This document shows positions 23,345 through 31,451 of a stretch of 55,725 nt of DNA, piece by piece (position 1 is the first letter of the stretch; the number at the start of each line of letters is the position of its first letter). Origin of the DNA: Oscillospiraceae bacterium (lineage in GTDB: Bacteria; Bacillota; Clostridia; Oscillospirales; Ruminococcaceae); contig JAFRTG010000001.1 in assembly GCA_017427265.1 (NCBI GenBank), positions 1 through 55,725 on the forward strand, written 5' to 3'. Under the pieces are notes generated by a model. That model saw only the letters and a program-made list of their open reading frames with translations. It did not search any database and was not told the DNA's origin. Both the position numbers and the translations under genes were made by a program.

Positions 23345-24268
23345 ATGAACAACAATATCACAGAAACCTACACAGCCAAAAAGAAGGGGCGCGTCGGCAA
23401 GATTGTCGGTGCATCCGTTGCAGCGCTTGCTGTAATCATCACCTTTTCGACGGCAGCGGCCACGGTTCCTGCCGGTCATACCGGTGTTGTGGTAACGCTC
23501 GGCAAGGTCAGCATGAATACGCTCAGCGAGGGCTTCCACCTCAAGGCGCCGTTTGTGCAGAATGTTGTCAATATCAGCAATCAGATCCAGGTGTACGAGG
23601 GCGATGCGCCGGCAGTCTCCAAGGATTTGCAGACCGTCAGCAGTGTGATCGCGGTCAACTACCGCATCCGTTCGGCGGATTCCGCAAGCATTTATCAGAA
23701 TATCGGCCGCGATTATGAAGCGGTTGTCCTGACGCCGGCCGTACAGGAGAGCGTCAAGGCCGTGACCGCGAAATATACCGCGGAGCAGCTGATTACGGAG
23801 CGTACCGCCGTCGGTGAGCAGATGAAAGACATGCTCGGCACCAAGGTCGGTGAGTACGGTATCCAGATCGAAAAATTCAACATTGTCAACTTTGATTTCT
23901 CGTCAGAATTCAACGCCGCGATCGAGCAGAAGCAGGTCGCAGAGCAGAATCTGCTGAAAACCAAAACGGAAAAGGAGCAGGCCATTGTTGTGGCAGAAGC
24001 AGAAGCCCGCAAGAAGGTCATTGCAGCAGAAGCAGACGCGGAAGCGATCCTTGCAAAAGCAAAGGCGCAGGCCGATGCAAACCAGCTGATTAACGATTCT
24101 CTGACCGGTCTTGTGCTCCAGAACAAAATGCTCGAAAAATGGGACGGCGCCGTGCCGAAGGTCAGCGGTAGCGATTCTTCGCTCCTGCTTGACATTACAG
24201 AGGCGGCCGGTACACAGACCAACCAAGCGCCCGCTGCGCAGGCAGCAGACGTTCCTGCGGCAGACTGA
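23345..24268 (+). CDS. SPFH/Band 7 (prohibitin-like) membrane protein
   Basis: 307 residues. One N-terminal TM helix (about 19-40), then the SPFH domain (VPAGHTGVVVTLGKVSMNTL at about 41-60, FHLKAPFVQNVVNISNQIQV, VNYRIRSADSASIYQNIGRD). A coiled coil rich in A, E and K follows (about 195-255: EAEARKKVIAAEADAEAILA), then a low-complexity tail. The order is that of prohibitins and HflK/C: an oligomeric ring on the membrane that organises lipids or guards proteases. No nfeD-type partner lies beside it, so it is nearer prohibitin than flotillin. A single-gene unit. Confidence 0.9.
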   Translation: MNNNITETYTAKKKGRVGKIVGASVAALAVIITFSTAAATVPAGHTGVVVTLGKVSMNTLSEGFHLKAPFVQNVVNISNQIQVYEGDAPAVSKDLQTVSSVIAVNYRIRSADSASIYQNIGRDYEAVVLTPAVQESVKAVTAKYTAEQLITERTAVGEQMKDMLGTKVGEYGIQIEKFNIVNFDFSSEFNAAIEQKQVAEQNLLKTKTEKEQAIVVAEAEARKKVIAAEADAEAILAKAKAQADANQLINDSLTGLVLQNKMLEKWDGAVPKVSGSDSSLLLDITEAAGTQTNQAPAAQAADVPAAD

Positions 24269-24533
24269 GCAGCAGCGGTATGATTATACCGTAGTATTAT
24301 GGATGCATCATATCGGGGTAGGGAATCCGTCCAGGAAAGAAAATACGATTGCCGCTGTTATATAGCCGCTGCTGCCGTGCGTGGCTGCGGGCTGATGCCG
24401 GGCAGGAGAACCGGGGCTGACATGATCTCCTGCCTATATGACAAAAAACGGCACAGCCTGCGCCCGTGCCCGATATGAAAATCCACCCCCTCCGCCTATT
24501 TCATTTTACATATAACTTCCTCCATTCCTTCAT
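24269..24533 (+). other. Structured gene-free stretch, possible regulatory leader
   Basis: No protein-like frame fits. Visible pairings: CGGTAT/ATACCG right after the SPFH stop; a perfect 9-bp stem GGCAGGAGA (24401-24409) with TCTCCTGCC (24426-24434); and GGCAC/GTGCC near 24460. GGGAATCCG (about 24319), GCCGCTGT (about 24352) and GGCAGGAGA come in an order that faintly recalls cobalamin riboswitches, but several conserved blocks are absent. A terminator follows at 24534 before the carboxypeptidase gene. Treat as unassigned. Confidence 0.3.
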
Positions 24534-24572
24534 GCAAAAGCCCTGCACAACCTGACTGTGCAGGGTTTTTGC
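24534..24572 (+). terminator. Intrinsic terminator upstream of the D-Ala-D-Ala carboxypeptidase gene
   Basis: GCAAAAGCCCTGCACA pairs with TGTGCAGGGTTTTTGC around ACCTGAC, giving a long GC stem and a T5 tract. It ends transcription from the SPFH gene or acts as the switch of the structured leader at 24269-24533. Confidence 0.88.
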
Positions 24573-24631
24573 TGTTCTGAAACAGCTGCTTTCTGCATAA
24601 GATCAGACAGAACACGATGGGGGGAATGCAG

Positions 24632-25801
24632 ATGAAGCGATTGCTGCGGCTGGCTGCCGGACTGGCGGCAGCAGTATCGGCCGCCGGGATGCTGCCGCGC
24701 CTGACGGTCTTTGCAGCGCTGCCGGAAACGTCGGCAGGCGCCTATGTGCTGACGGATGCGCAGTCCGGGCAGATCATATGCGGGATGCACGCCGACGAAA
24801 AGCGTCCGATGGCAAGTACCACCAAGATCATGACAACGCTGCTGACGCTCGAAAGCGGCGATCTGGATACGCCGTTCAGGGTTGACAGCGATGCGATCCG
24901 CGTGGAGGGCTCCTCGATGGGGCTGCAGGAAGGTGACACCGTGACCAAGCGTGTACTCTGTGCCGGAATGCTGCTGCCCTCCGGCAATGACGCCGCCAAC
25001 GCGGCAGCGGTCGCGGTGTCGGGGAGTATTCCGGATTTTCTTGATCTGATGAACCGCAGGGCAGAGGCAATCGGCATGACGCACAGCTGTTTCGCCTCGC
25101 CCTCCGGACTGGATGCCGACGGACACGGCGCCTCTGCATCCGATATGGCGCTGCTTGCGAGGGAAGCGCTGCAGAACGACGATTTTGCGGCGATCTGTAA
25201 GCAGCAGCGCATGACGGTCTGCTTCGGGAATCCGCCCTATGCGCGGACGCTGACGAATACCAACAAGCTGCTGGCAATGGACGAGACGGTCATCGGCGTC
25301 AAGACCGGCTTCACCGATGCGGCGGGGCGCTGTCTGGTCAGTGCCTGCAGACGGGACGGCCGGACGCTGATCTGCGTGACGCTCTCTGACCGCAATGACT
25401 GGAACGATCACCGTGCGCTGTATGACTATGCCTTTCCGCTTGCAGAGCCGTATGCGGTTCCGGTGCCGCGGCTGCCGGAGCTGCCGGTCGAGGGCGGAAC
25501 CGTACAGGCGGTGCAGGTCTATCTGCCGGAGCCGCTGCAGCTGACTGCGTGGCGCGGCGTTCCGCCGGAATGCGACATGACCGTGCTGCTGCCGCCGTTC
25601 CTGACTGCGCCGATAGAGAAGGGGGCACAGGTCGGAACGCTGCTCTGCAGCAGGGGAAAAACAGAGATCGCAAGGCTGCCGCTCTGCGCGTCTGTGAAGG
25701 TTGAACAACAGGGTCAAAAAAAGCCCGCTGAAAATATGATTCTGCGTATAAAAAAGGCCTTGTTTAAGCATTTTTTCAATTACTCGCAGTATAGTCTCTA
25801 G
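24632..25801 (+). CDS. dacF: D-alanyl-D-alanine carboxypeptidase (S11, DacF-like PBP)
   Basis: 389 residues from the third of three close ATGs (24632), which is best spaced from GGGGGGA. A signal peptide (KRLLRLAAGLAAAVSAAGML) directs it to the cell surface. Active-site motifs are complete: ASTTKIMT (nucleophile Ser, SxxK), SGNDAAN (SxN) and VKTGFT (KTG). It trims the terminal D-Ala of peptidoglycan stem peptides, controlling cross-linking. A beta-rich C-terminal domain follows, and the C-terminus ILRIKKALFKHFFNYSQ is a basic amphipathic helix for membrane anchoring. DacF-type enzymes can be sporulation-specific; no evidence for that here. Confidence 0.9.
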   Translation: MKRLLRLAAGLAAAVSAAGMLPRLTVFAALPETSAGAYVLTDAQSGQIICGMHADEKRPMASTTKIMTTLLTLESGDLDTPFRVDSDAIRVEGSSMGLQEGDTVTKRVLCAGMLLPSGNDAANAAAVAVSGSIPDFLDLMNRRAEAIGMTHSCFASPSGLDADGHGASASDMALLAREALQNDDFAAICKQQRMTVCFGNPPYARTLTNTNKLLAMDETVIGVKTGFTDAAGRCLVSACRRDGRTLICVTLSDRNDWNDHRALYDYAFPLAEPYAVPVPRLPELPVEGGTVQAVQVYLPEPLQLTAWRGVPPECDMTVLLPPFLTAPIEKGAQVGTLLCSRGKTEIARLPLCASVKVEQQGQKKPAENMILRIKKALFKHFFNYSQYSL

Positions 25802-25871
25802 CATTTTATACAATGAAAATCAGCATTTCTTAGACACATTGCCGATTTTTAACGAAATGCACTTTTCCCTC

Positions 25872-25900
25872 TTGACGGATTTATACAAATCTGCTATAAT
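25872..25900 (+). promoter_or_regulatory. Promoter of candidate sRNA
   Basis: TTGACG (25872-25877), 17 bp, TATAAT (25895-25900). No coding frame follows before the terminator at 26009, so it appears to drive a noncoding transcript. Confidence 0.8.
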
Positions 25901-25906
25901 ATAACC

Positions 25907-26052
25907 AAGGCGAGCAAAAGCTACGGCATCCATCCTTTCCTCCATAAATTGATTTATCCCCCGCCCGCCCTTACACGATAAATCAATCGCCCTCTCGAAT
26001 TTACCCGTAAACAAAGAAGCCTTCTCACCGTGATGAGAAGGCTTCTTTGTTT
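25907..26052 (+). ncRNA. Candidate C-rich-loop small RNA, about 145 nt
   Basis: It lies between a consensus promoter and a 19-bp perfect terminator and has no usable open frame. Its central hairpin has perfect 11-bp arms ATTGATTTATC (25948-25958) and GATAAATCAAT (25977-25987) exposing the loop CCCCGCCCGCCCTTACAC. Just before it is a single-stranded CATCCTTTCCTCC. Both C-rich segments are complementary to Shine-Dalgarno sequences such as GGAGGAAAGG. Unpaired C-rich motifs are the working parts of Firmicute sRNAs such as RsaE/RoxS and LhrC, so a trans-acting repressor of translation is plausible. It precedes mntP, but mntP has its own promoter. Confidence 0.65.
26009..26052 (+). terminator. Terminator of the candidate sRNA
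   Basis: Perfect 19-bp arms AAACAAAGAAGCCTTCTCA (26009-26027) and its complement (26034-26052) around CCGTGA, with T-rich 3' side. The mntP -35 box begins only 4 bp later. Confidence 0.92.
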
Positions 26053-26055
26053 CTA

Positions 26056-26084
26056 TTGACTTTTGATGCCGGAAATGCTATAAT
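26056..26084 (+). promoter_or_regulatory. Promoter of mntP
   Basis: TTGACT (26056-26061), 17 bp, TATAAT (26079-26084), leaving a leader of about 33 nt. The leader is too short for a yybP-ykoY manganese riboswitch, which often precedes this gene in other bacteria. Confidence 0.8.
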
Positions 26085-26123
26085 AGCGGAGTATCTGAAA
26101 TCATTTATCGGAAGGCTTTTTAT

Positions 26124-26708
26124 ATGACACTTGTTTTTATTTTGAACAATCTTCTGCTCGGTGTCGGGCTGGCGATGGACGCTTTTACGGTTTCGCTGGC
26201 GAACGGTCTGCACGAGCCGCAGATGAAGCACTCGCGGGCAGCGGGGATTGCCGGCGTATTTGCTGCATTTCAGGGCGCCATGCCGATGATCGGCTGGGTG
26301 TGCATCCATACGATTGCCAAGCATTTTATCGCATTTGAAAAGCTGATCCCATGGATTGCCCTGATCCTGCTGGCAGGCATCGGCGGCAAGATGGTCATTG
26401 AAGGCATCCGCAAGAAGCCTGAGGACGATGCGGCGGAGGAAAGCAGCGTCGGGTTCGGCGGGCTGATTCTGCAGGGCATTGCAACCTCGATCGACGCGCT
26501 GTCTGTCGGCTTCACGATTGCGGACTATTCAATCGGGCTGGCGGCTGCGGCTGCGCTGATGATCGCAGCGGTGACATTTGTGATCTGTATGGTCGGTGTT
26601 CAGCTCGGCAAAAAAGCCGGCATGAAGCTGGCCGGCAAGGCGACGGTGCTCGGCGGGATTCTGCTGATCGGCATCGGACTGGAAATCTTTATCTCGCATA
26701 TGGTCTGA
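26124..26708 (+). CDS. mntP: Putative manganese efflux pump MntP
   Basis: 194 residues, six TM helices, full family length. The two family repeats each carry the key acidic motif: GLAMDAFTVSLANGL (about 15-29) and ATSIDALSVGFTI (about 119-131). Both aspartates thought to bind Mn2+ in the membrane are present. It exports excess manganese from the cytoplasm. GGAAGG serves as the ribosome site. A single-gene unit with its own promoter and terminator. Confidence 0.93.
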   Translation: MTLVFILNNLLLGVGLAMDAFTVSLANGLHEPQMKHSRAAGIAGVFAAFQGAMPMIGWVCIHTIAKHFIAFEKLIPWIALILLAGIGGKMVIEGIRKKPEDDAAEESSVGFGGLILQGIATSIDALSVGFTIADYSIGLAAAAALMIAAVTFVICMVGVQLGKKAGMKLAGKATVLGGILLIGIGLEIFISHMV

Positions 26709-26712
26709 ACTG

Positions 26713-26750
26713 ACAGGCGGCTGTTTCTGTGCGGAACGGCCGTCTGTTTT
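26713..26750 (+). terminator. Terminator of mntP
   Basis: ACAGGCGGC and GCCGTCTGT arms followed by TTTTGC, 4 bp after the mntP stop codon. Confidence 0.75.
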
Positions 26751-26818
26751 GCTTGTGGCAGTGGCTTGTTCGCGGTGTTTTCGAGCGCTTCCGGCGCGCA
26801 AAAATGCATTTTTTGGCC

Positions 26819-26964
26819 GAGCTTTTTTCAAAAAGCTCGCAGGTCAAGGGCAGCACCCTTGTCGCTCTCCGCAGAAAGCGGCATTCTCCTGCGTTCAGGA
26901 GCTCGGCGGGCTTGAGGACCTGCGATAGAGGTCCCCATTTCTGAATAGCATCCGCGCAGCGGAT
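26819..26964. repeat. Hairpin-rich gene-free element between mntP and pheS
   Basis: No credible gene fits. Successive inverted repeats: GAGCTTTTTTC with AAAAAGCTC, CAAGGGCAGCACCCTTG, GGACCT with AGGTCC (26917-26935), and ATCCGCGCAGCGGAT (26950-26964). The last resembles ATCGCGCAGCGAT in the element at 30701-30836, and AAGGGCAGCACCCTT resembles its second hairpin, so this may be a divergent member of the same intergenic repeat family. Confidence 0.5.
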
Positions 26965-27014
26965 ACCTCTTTTATTAAAATCCCCGATGTGCCACTCCCT
27001 TGCTTGTGAAAGAC

Positions 27015-27043
27015 TTGACAATCCTGCTGATTTGCGGTATACT
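27015..27043 (+). promoter_or_regulatory. Promoter of pheST
   Basis: TTGACA (27015-27020), 17 bp, TATACT (27038-27043), with a leader of about 40 nt. No T-box is present, which is unusual for Firmicute pheST; expression may be constitutive. Confidence 0.8.
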
Positions 27044-27090
27044 ATAATGTGGAGTTTTCCGAAAAAATCAAGGAGAGGAAGGTATCGTCA

Positions 27091-28116
27091 ATGGAGAAGC
27101 AAATCAAAGCGATGCGGGAAGAAATCGAATCCGCCGCCGCTGCCATTACCGATTCCAAAGAGATGTATCAGCTCCGGAAACAGTATCTGGATAATAAATC
27201 CGGAAAGATTTCTGCGCTGATGAAGAATATGCGCGATCTTTCGCCGGAGGAGCGTCCCGCATTCGGCAAGATCGTCAACGAGCTGAAAACATGGGCGCTT
27301 GATTTCTTTACGGCGCAGGATTCCCGCCTCAAGGCGGCTGAACTCGCTGAGAAAAATGCTGCCGAGCAGATTGATGTGACGATGCCGGCACCGGCTGTCC
27401 GCAGCGGCGCGCTGCATCCGAACACGCTGATCGCAAACGAGCTCATCGAAATCTTTGCCGGCATGGGCTTTACGATTTTTGAGGGCCCGGAAATCGAGAA
27501 CGATTACTATAACTTTACCGCGCTGAATACCCCGAAGGATCATCCGGCGCGCGATATGCAGGATACATTCTATGTTTCGCCGGAGCTGCTGCTGCGCACG
27601 CAGACCTCCGCAGGACAGATCCGCGTCATGGAGAATACCAAGCCGCCGATCAAGATTCTTTCGCCGGGCAAAGTGTTCCGTTCCGACGACGATGCAACGC
27701 ATTCCCCGATGTTCTCCCAGATGGAGGGACTGGTCGTGGACAAGGGCATCACGCTCTGCGACCTGCAGGGTATGCTCGATGAGTTCGCACGCAATGTATT
27801 CGGCGAAGGCGTCAGAACAAGACTGCGCCCGTCCTACTTCCCGTTCACGGAGCCGTCCGTCGAGGTCGATGTCAGCTGCTTTGAGTGCGGCGGCAAGGGC
27901 TGCCGTCTGTGCAAGGACACCGGCTGGATCGAGGTGCTCGGTGCCGGCATGGTCAACTGGAAGGTGCTCGAAAACTGCGGCGTGGATCCGGATGTGTATA
28001 CCGGATTTGCATTCGGCATGGGCATCGAGCGTATCGCCATGCTGAAATACGGCATTCCGAACATCAAGATGCTGTTTGAGTCGGATGTCCGTGTGCTCTC
28101 TCAGTTCCGCGAGTGA
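27091..28116 (+). CDS. pheS: Phenylalanine-tRNA ligase alpha subunit
   Basis: 341 residues from the ATG at 27091, whose GGAAGG is well placed; the longer frame from 27049 overlaps the promoter region. An N-terminal coiled coil (about 1-85) binds tRNA. The class II core follows: motif 2 region [22 protein letters not shown] and motif 3 [17 protein letters not shown]. The segment [20 protein letters not shown] is a normal insertion of this family. Together with PheT it charges tRNA-Phe as an alpha2beta2 enzyme. It is co-transcribed with pheT after a 75-bp gap. Confidence 0.97.
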   Translation: MEKQIKAMREEIESAAAAITDSKEMYQLRKQYLDNKSGKISALMKNMRDLSPEERPAFGKIVNELKTWALDFFTAQDSRLKAAELAEKNAAEQIDVTMPAPAVRSGALHPNTLIANELIEIFAGMGFTIFEGPEIENDYYNFTALNTPKDHPARDMQDTFYVSPELLLRTQTSAGQIRVMENTKPPIKILSPGKVFRSDDDATHSPMFSQMEGLVVDKGITLCDLQGMLDEFARNVFGEGVRTRLRPSYFPFTEPSVEVDVSCFECGGKGCRLCKDTGWIEVLGAGMVNWKVLENCGVDPDVYTGFAFGMGIERIAMLKYGIPNIKMLFESDVRVLSQFRE

Positions 28117-28191
28117 GTGAGATTCCGTCCTGCGCAGGACGGCTGCAATCTGGCATCTGCATTTCATATTAAATGAAAGGAACTAATAACG

Positions 28192-30627
28192 ATGATCGTT
28201 CCATTAAGTTGGTTAAAGGAATATGTTGATATTGACGTCACGCCGCAGGAGCTGGAAACGAAGCTCTTTGACTGCGGATTTGAGGTCGAGACCCTGACCG
28301 AGCTCGGCGCGGAGGTTTCCGGCGTTGTGGTCGGCCTTGTCGAGCAGTGCGAGCCGATTCCGGATACGCATCTGCATGTCTGTCAGGTGGACTGCGGCGA
28401 ACACGGTAAATTCCAGATCTGCTGCGGCGCCGATAATGTGAAGGCGGGCGGCAAATATCCGGCTGCACTGGTCGGTGCACAGGTCTATGCAACTGCAAAG
28501 GATCATGTGACGATCGAAGGCACCATGAGGATCAAGAAGGGCAAGCTCAAGGGCTTTGAATCGCAGGGTATGCTCTGCTCCGGTATCGAGATCGGTCTGA
28601 ACGACGACCTGTATCCGGGTGCGGAATACTGCGGTCTGCTCGTGCTGCCGGAGGATGCTCCGGTCGGTGCAGACATTAAGCCGCTTGTCGGACTCGATGA
28701 CTGGATGTATGATATTTCGATCACGGCAAACCGCCCGGACTGCATGAGCGTGCTCGGCATTGCAAGAGAGGTCGCTGCCGCACTGGGCAAGCCGCTGAAA
28801 ATGCCCGCTCTGGACTATAAAACCGACGGCACGAAGCTGGACGGCTTCAAGGTCACGGTTGAGGACACCGATCTTTGCCCGCGCTATCAGGCACACTATG
28901 TCCGCAATGTGAAGATCGCGCAGTCTCCGGCATGGATGCGCCGCCGTCTGGCACTGGTCGGCATCCGCTCCATCTCGAACATTGTCGATATCACAAACTA
29001 TGTGCTGAAGGAAATCGGTCAGCCGATGCACGCATTTGACCTGCGTCAGCTGGAGGAAAAGCAGATTGTTGTCCGCAGAGCAAAGCAGGATGAGACAATC
29101 GTGACGCTCGATGAAAAGGAATTCAAGCTGAATCCGAACAATCTCGTCATCTGTGACGGCAAAAAGCCGGTCGCGCTGGCGGGTATCATGGGCGGCCTCA
29201 ATTCCGAGATCAAGGACGACACTGCAGATGTGGTCTTTGAATCGGCCAAGTTCATGCGCGACAATGTCCGCAAGACCTCCCGTGCGCTCGGACAGCATTC
29301 CGACAGCTCCCAGCGCTTTGAAAAGGGCGTGGATGAATATGCGACGCAGCTCGGTCTGAAGCGTGCGCTGCACCTGATTGACGAGCTCGGCTGCGGTTCC
29401 GTGACGGAATCCGGCTTTGCCGAGTCGGTATCCGCCGATCCGACGGCAACCCGTCCGCTGACGGTCTCGATCGCAAAGATCAATGCGCTGCTCGGCATCA
29501 CGGTGCCGGATGACGAGATCATCCGCATCCTCACGAATCTCGATTTCGCACCGCAGATCAGCGGCGATGCGCTCAGCGTGCAGGTTCCGCCCTACCGCGA
29601 GGACATCGAAAATGCGCCGGATATCGCGGAGGAGCTGATCCGCATGTACGGCTATCAGCATATCACGCCGACCTTCCTTGCAGCTGCTTCCGTGACGAAC
29701 GGCGGCAGAAATGCTGCGCAGAACAGTCTGCTCAAGCTGAAGCGGACGCTCGCTGCACAGGGACTCTGCGAGGCGATTCACTATTCGTTCTATTCGCCGA
29801 AGGATCTCGACCTGCTGCGTATCCCGCAGGATGCACCGCTGCGGCAGGCCATCCGCATTCTGAACCCGATTTCTGAGGATCTGTCGATCATGCGCACAAT
29901 GCTGGCACCGTCTATGCTGAACGCCGTGATCCGCAATGTCCGCCGCGGCAATGACGAGGGCGGCCTGTTCGAGATCGCAAAGACCTATCATTCCGCAGAG
30001 GAGCACCCGTCCGAGGAGCCGGAGGAGCGCGAGGCGCTTTCCATCGGCTTGTTCGACGGCGGCAAGCTGAGCTTCTTTGACGGCAAGGCCGTTCTGGAGG
30101 CACTTGCAGCGGCATTCCGTCTGAGCTTCACCTACAAAAAGCCGGAAAATCCGGAGAAGTATCCGTTCCTGCATCCGGGCATGAGCGCGGTTGTCTCGCT
30201 GGACGGTCAGGAGATCGGCTGGATCGGTATGCTTGCACATGACCTGACAGACGCTGAGGTGCCGGAGCACGCTGTGCTGCTGGCAGAGCTCGATCTGACA
30301 GCTCTGCGTCCGTATCTCTGCAAGCCGGTCACCTTTGAGATGCTGCCGAAGTTCCCGGTTGTGCAGCGTGACATTGCGCTGCTGGTCAGCGAAAAGGTCA
30401 TCTGCGCCGATCTGGAAGCCTGCATGAAGCGCTCCTGCAAGTCGCTGAATCAGGTGCGTCTGTTCGATGTCTATAAGGGCAAGCAGATTGAAGCAGGCAA
30501 GCAGTCGCTTGCATTCTCGCTGTGGTTCCGTTCGGACGACCATGCGCTGACCGATCAGGAGGTCGATCAGTTCGTCGCCAAGATTCTGAAGAATCTCGGC
30601 AAGGAATTTGAGGCTACCCAGAGATAA
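28192..30627 (+). CDS. pheT: Phenylalanine-tRNA ligase beta subunit
   Basis: 811 residues, normal length. Domains in order: EMAP-like tRNA-binding OB fold (about 40-150, including KKGKLKGFESQGMLCSGIEI, split across strands), B3/4 editing domain (about 210-390: CPRYQAHYVRNVKIAQSPAW, TNYVLKEIGQPMHAFD), B5 domain (about 400-470), catalytic-like core (RMYGYQHITPT, then LKLKRTLAAQGLCEAIHYSF) and C-terminal anticodon-binding FDX-ACB (KFPVVQRDIALLVSEKV to the end). Second gene of the pheST operon. Confidence 0.97.
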   Translation: MIVPLSWLKEYVDIDVTPQELETKLFDCGFEVETLTELGAEVSGVVVGLVEQCEPIPDTHLHVCQVDCGEHGKFQICCGADNVKAGGKYPAALVGAQVYATAKDHVTIEGTMRIKKGKLKGFESQGMLCSGIEIGLNDDLYPGAEYCGLLVLPEDAPVGADIKPLVGLDDWMYDISITANRPDCMSVLGIAREVAAALGKPLKMPALDYKTDGTKLDGFKVTVEDTDLCPRYQAHYVRNVKIAQSPAWMRRRLALVGIRSISNIVDITNYVLKEIGQPMHAFDLRQLEEKQIVVRRAKQDETIVTLDEKEFKLNPNNLVICDGKKPVALAGIMGGLNSEIKDDTADVVFESAKFMRDNVRKTSRALGQHSDSSQRFEKGVDEYATQLGLKRALHLIDELGCGSVTESGFAESVSADPTATRPLTVSIAKINALLGITVPDDEIIRILTNLDFAPQISGDALSVQVPPYREDIENAPDIAEELIRMYGYQHITPTFLAAASVTNGGRNAAQNSLLKLKRTLAAQGLCEAIHYSFYSPKDLDLLRIPQDAPLRQAIRILNPISEDLSIMRTMLAPSMLNAVIRNVRRGNDEGGLFEIAKTYHSAEEHPSEEPEEREALSIGLFDGGKLSFFDGKAVLEALAAAFRLSFTYKKPENPEKYPFLHPGMSAVVSLDGQEIGWIGMLAHDLTDAEVPEHAVLLAELDLTALRPYLCKPVTFEMLPKFPVVQRDIALLVSEKVICADLEACMKRSCKSLNQVRLFDVYKGKQIEAGKQSLAFSLWFRSDDHALTDQEVDQFVAKILKNLGKEFEATQR

Positions 30628-30700
30628 TGCGGGAATTGTTCCGCGAGGATTTGTAATGCGGCTCCGCCTCAAATATTTGCAGGGAATTGCACATCCAGTT

Positions 30701-30836
30701 CCCGTTATTCAATGAAAAATAGGCGCTGACAAATCAGTCGGCGCCTATTTTTCATTGAATAACGGGATTCCAAAGGGACACTGTCCCTTTGGTCAGGTTT
30801 GGGCTGAAAGCCCATTATAAATCATCGCGCAGCGAT
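30701..30836. repeat. Intergenic hairpin element E1 with 30-bp stem
   Basis: First hairpin: arms 30701-30730 and 30737-30766 pair over 30 bp (26 perfect, then a T-G wobble and GAC/GTC) around AAATCA; it contains GGCGCTGA and A/T tracts, so it ends transcription both ways. Then CCAAAGGGACACTGTCCCTTTGG (a 23-bp odd palindrome, 30770-30792), GGGCTGAAAGCCC (30801-30813) and ATCGCGCAGCGAT (30824-30836). It separates convergent pheT and the gene ending at 30846. Element E2 at 34085-34213 shares its order and several segments. Confidence 0.8.
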
Positions 30837-30845
30837 ACCGCTGAC

Positions 30846-31133
30846 TCAGCTTAAATCGAGCGAGGTAAAGCCAAGATTGTTCAGCTGCATTTGCAGCCGG
30901 GTGAACTGCTGGAGCGCAGCCAGCGCGGTAAAGACGATATGTGTCGGCTTCCCTGAGGTAAAAAAGCTGAAATAGGGCGGATTTGCAGTAATATCCCGTT
31001 CCGCAACGCAGGTCGGACTGCTGTACTGATTGTTGATGCATTCCTCAAACCGGATACAGAATCCGTCAGCGAAAGAGATGCCGGTCTGGTCGATGGACAG
31101 GATGTCAGAATAGTTTCTTTCGAGGTACTTCAT
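30846..31133 (-). CDS. Hypothetical protein, 95 aa, in the barnase-barstar unit
   Basis: Unrecognised. Soluble, mixed alpha/beta, with no signal peptide: MKYLERNYSDILSIDQTGIS, FCIRFEECINNQYSSPTC, then a hydrophobic helix around HIVFTALAALQQFTRLQMQL. AAAGGAG precedes the ATG. It is 45 bp after barstar and ends at element E1, so it is the third gene of the ribonuclease-inhibitor unit. Possibly an additional immunity or accessory protein; that is only positional inference. Confidence 0.65.
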   Translation of the reverse strand: MKYLERNYSDILSIDQTGISFADGFCIRFEECINNQYSSPTCVAERDITANPPYFSFFTSGKPTHIVFTALAALQQFTRLQMQLNNLGFTSLDLS

Positions 31134-31178
31134 GTGAAACTCCTTTCTGTTACAGGCGGCATTCAGGCTGCAAAGGCA

Positions 31179-31448
31179 TCAGAGCATGTTGACCTTCAGC
31201 CGTTCCGGGTTTTCGCGCTCCGCATGGGCGATTGCATTGATGGCTGCTCTGCCGTAAGGACCGAGGTTGTCGATCAGGCTTTGCATATGCAGAAGATTGA
31301 TGACAGTTTTCTGCGGCAGCGAGGTCAGGCAGTCATGCAGCGCATCCAGATTTTTGCCGTAAAAGCCGGGCAAATGCAGCTGAGATGAGAACACACGGTG
31401 AAAATCGTTTTCTTCCGTGATTGCCGAACAGTCGATGTTTACAGTCAT
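31179..31448 (-). CDS. Barstar-family ribonuclease inhibitor
   Basis: 89 residues, the standard barstar size. Signature: HRVFSSQLHLPGFYGKNLDA (about 17-36), containing the helix and the FYGKNLDAL turn that plugs the barnase active site, followed by LHDCLTSLP and the C-terminal strand-helix to the end. The acidic residue that blocks barnase (Asp39 in the classic protein) corresponds to D35 or D39 here. It starts 3 bp after the ribonuclease gene and would protect the cytoplasm from it. Confidence 0.92.
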   Translation of the reverse strand: MTVNIDCSAITEENDFHRVFSSQLHLPGFYGKNLDALHDCLTSLPQKTVINLLHMQSLIDNLGPYGRAAINAIAHAERENPERLKVNML

Positions 31449-31451
31449 GCC

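Noticed and set aside
23092-23361. Minus-strand frame of 89 codons between gntR and the SPFH gene
   Set aside because: AT-rich, no ribosome site, and it crosses the SPFH leader hairpin and start region.
25820-26014. Minus-strand frame of 64 codons in the sRNA region
   Set aside because: No ribosome site, antisense to a clear promoter-terminator unit, and no protein-like pattern.
26056-26123. yybP-ykoY manganese riboswitch upstream of mntP
   Set aside because: The leader after the mntP promoter is only about 33 nt and lacks the conserved aptamer sequences.
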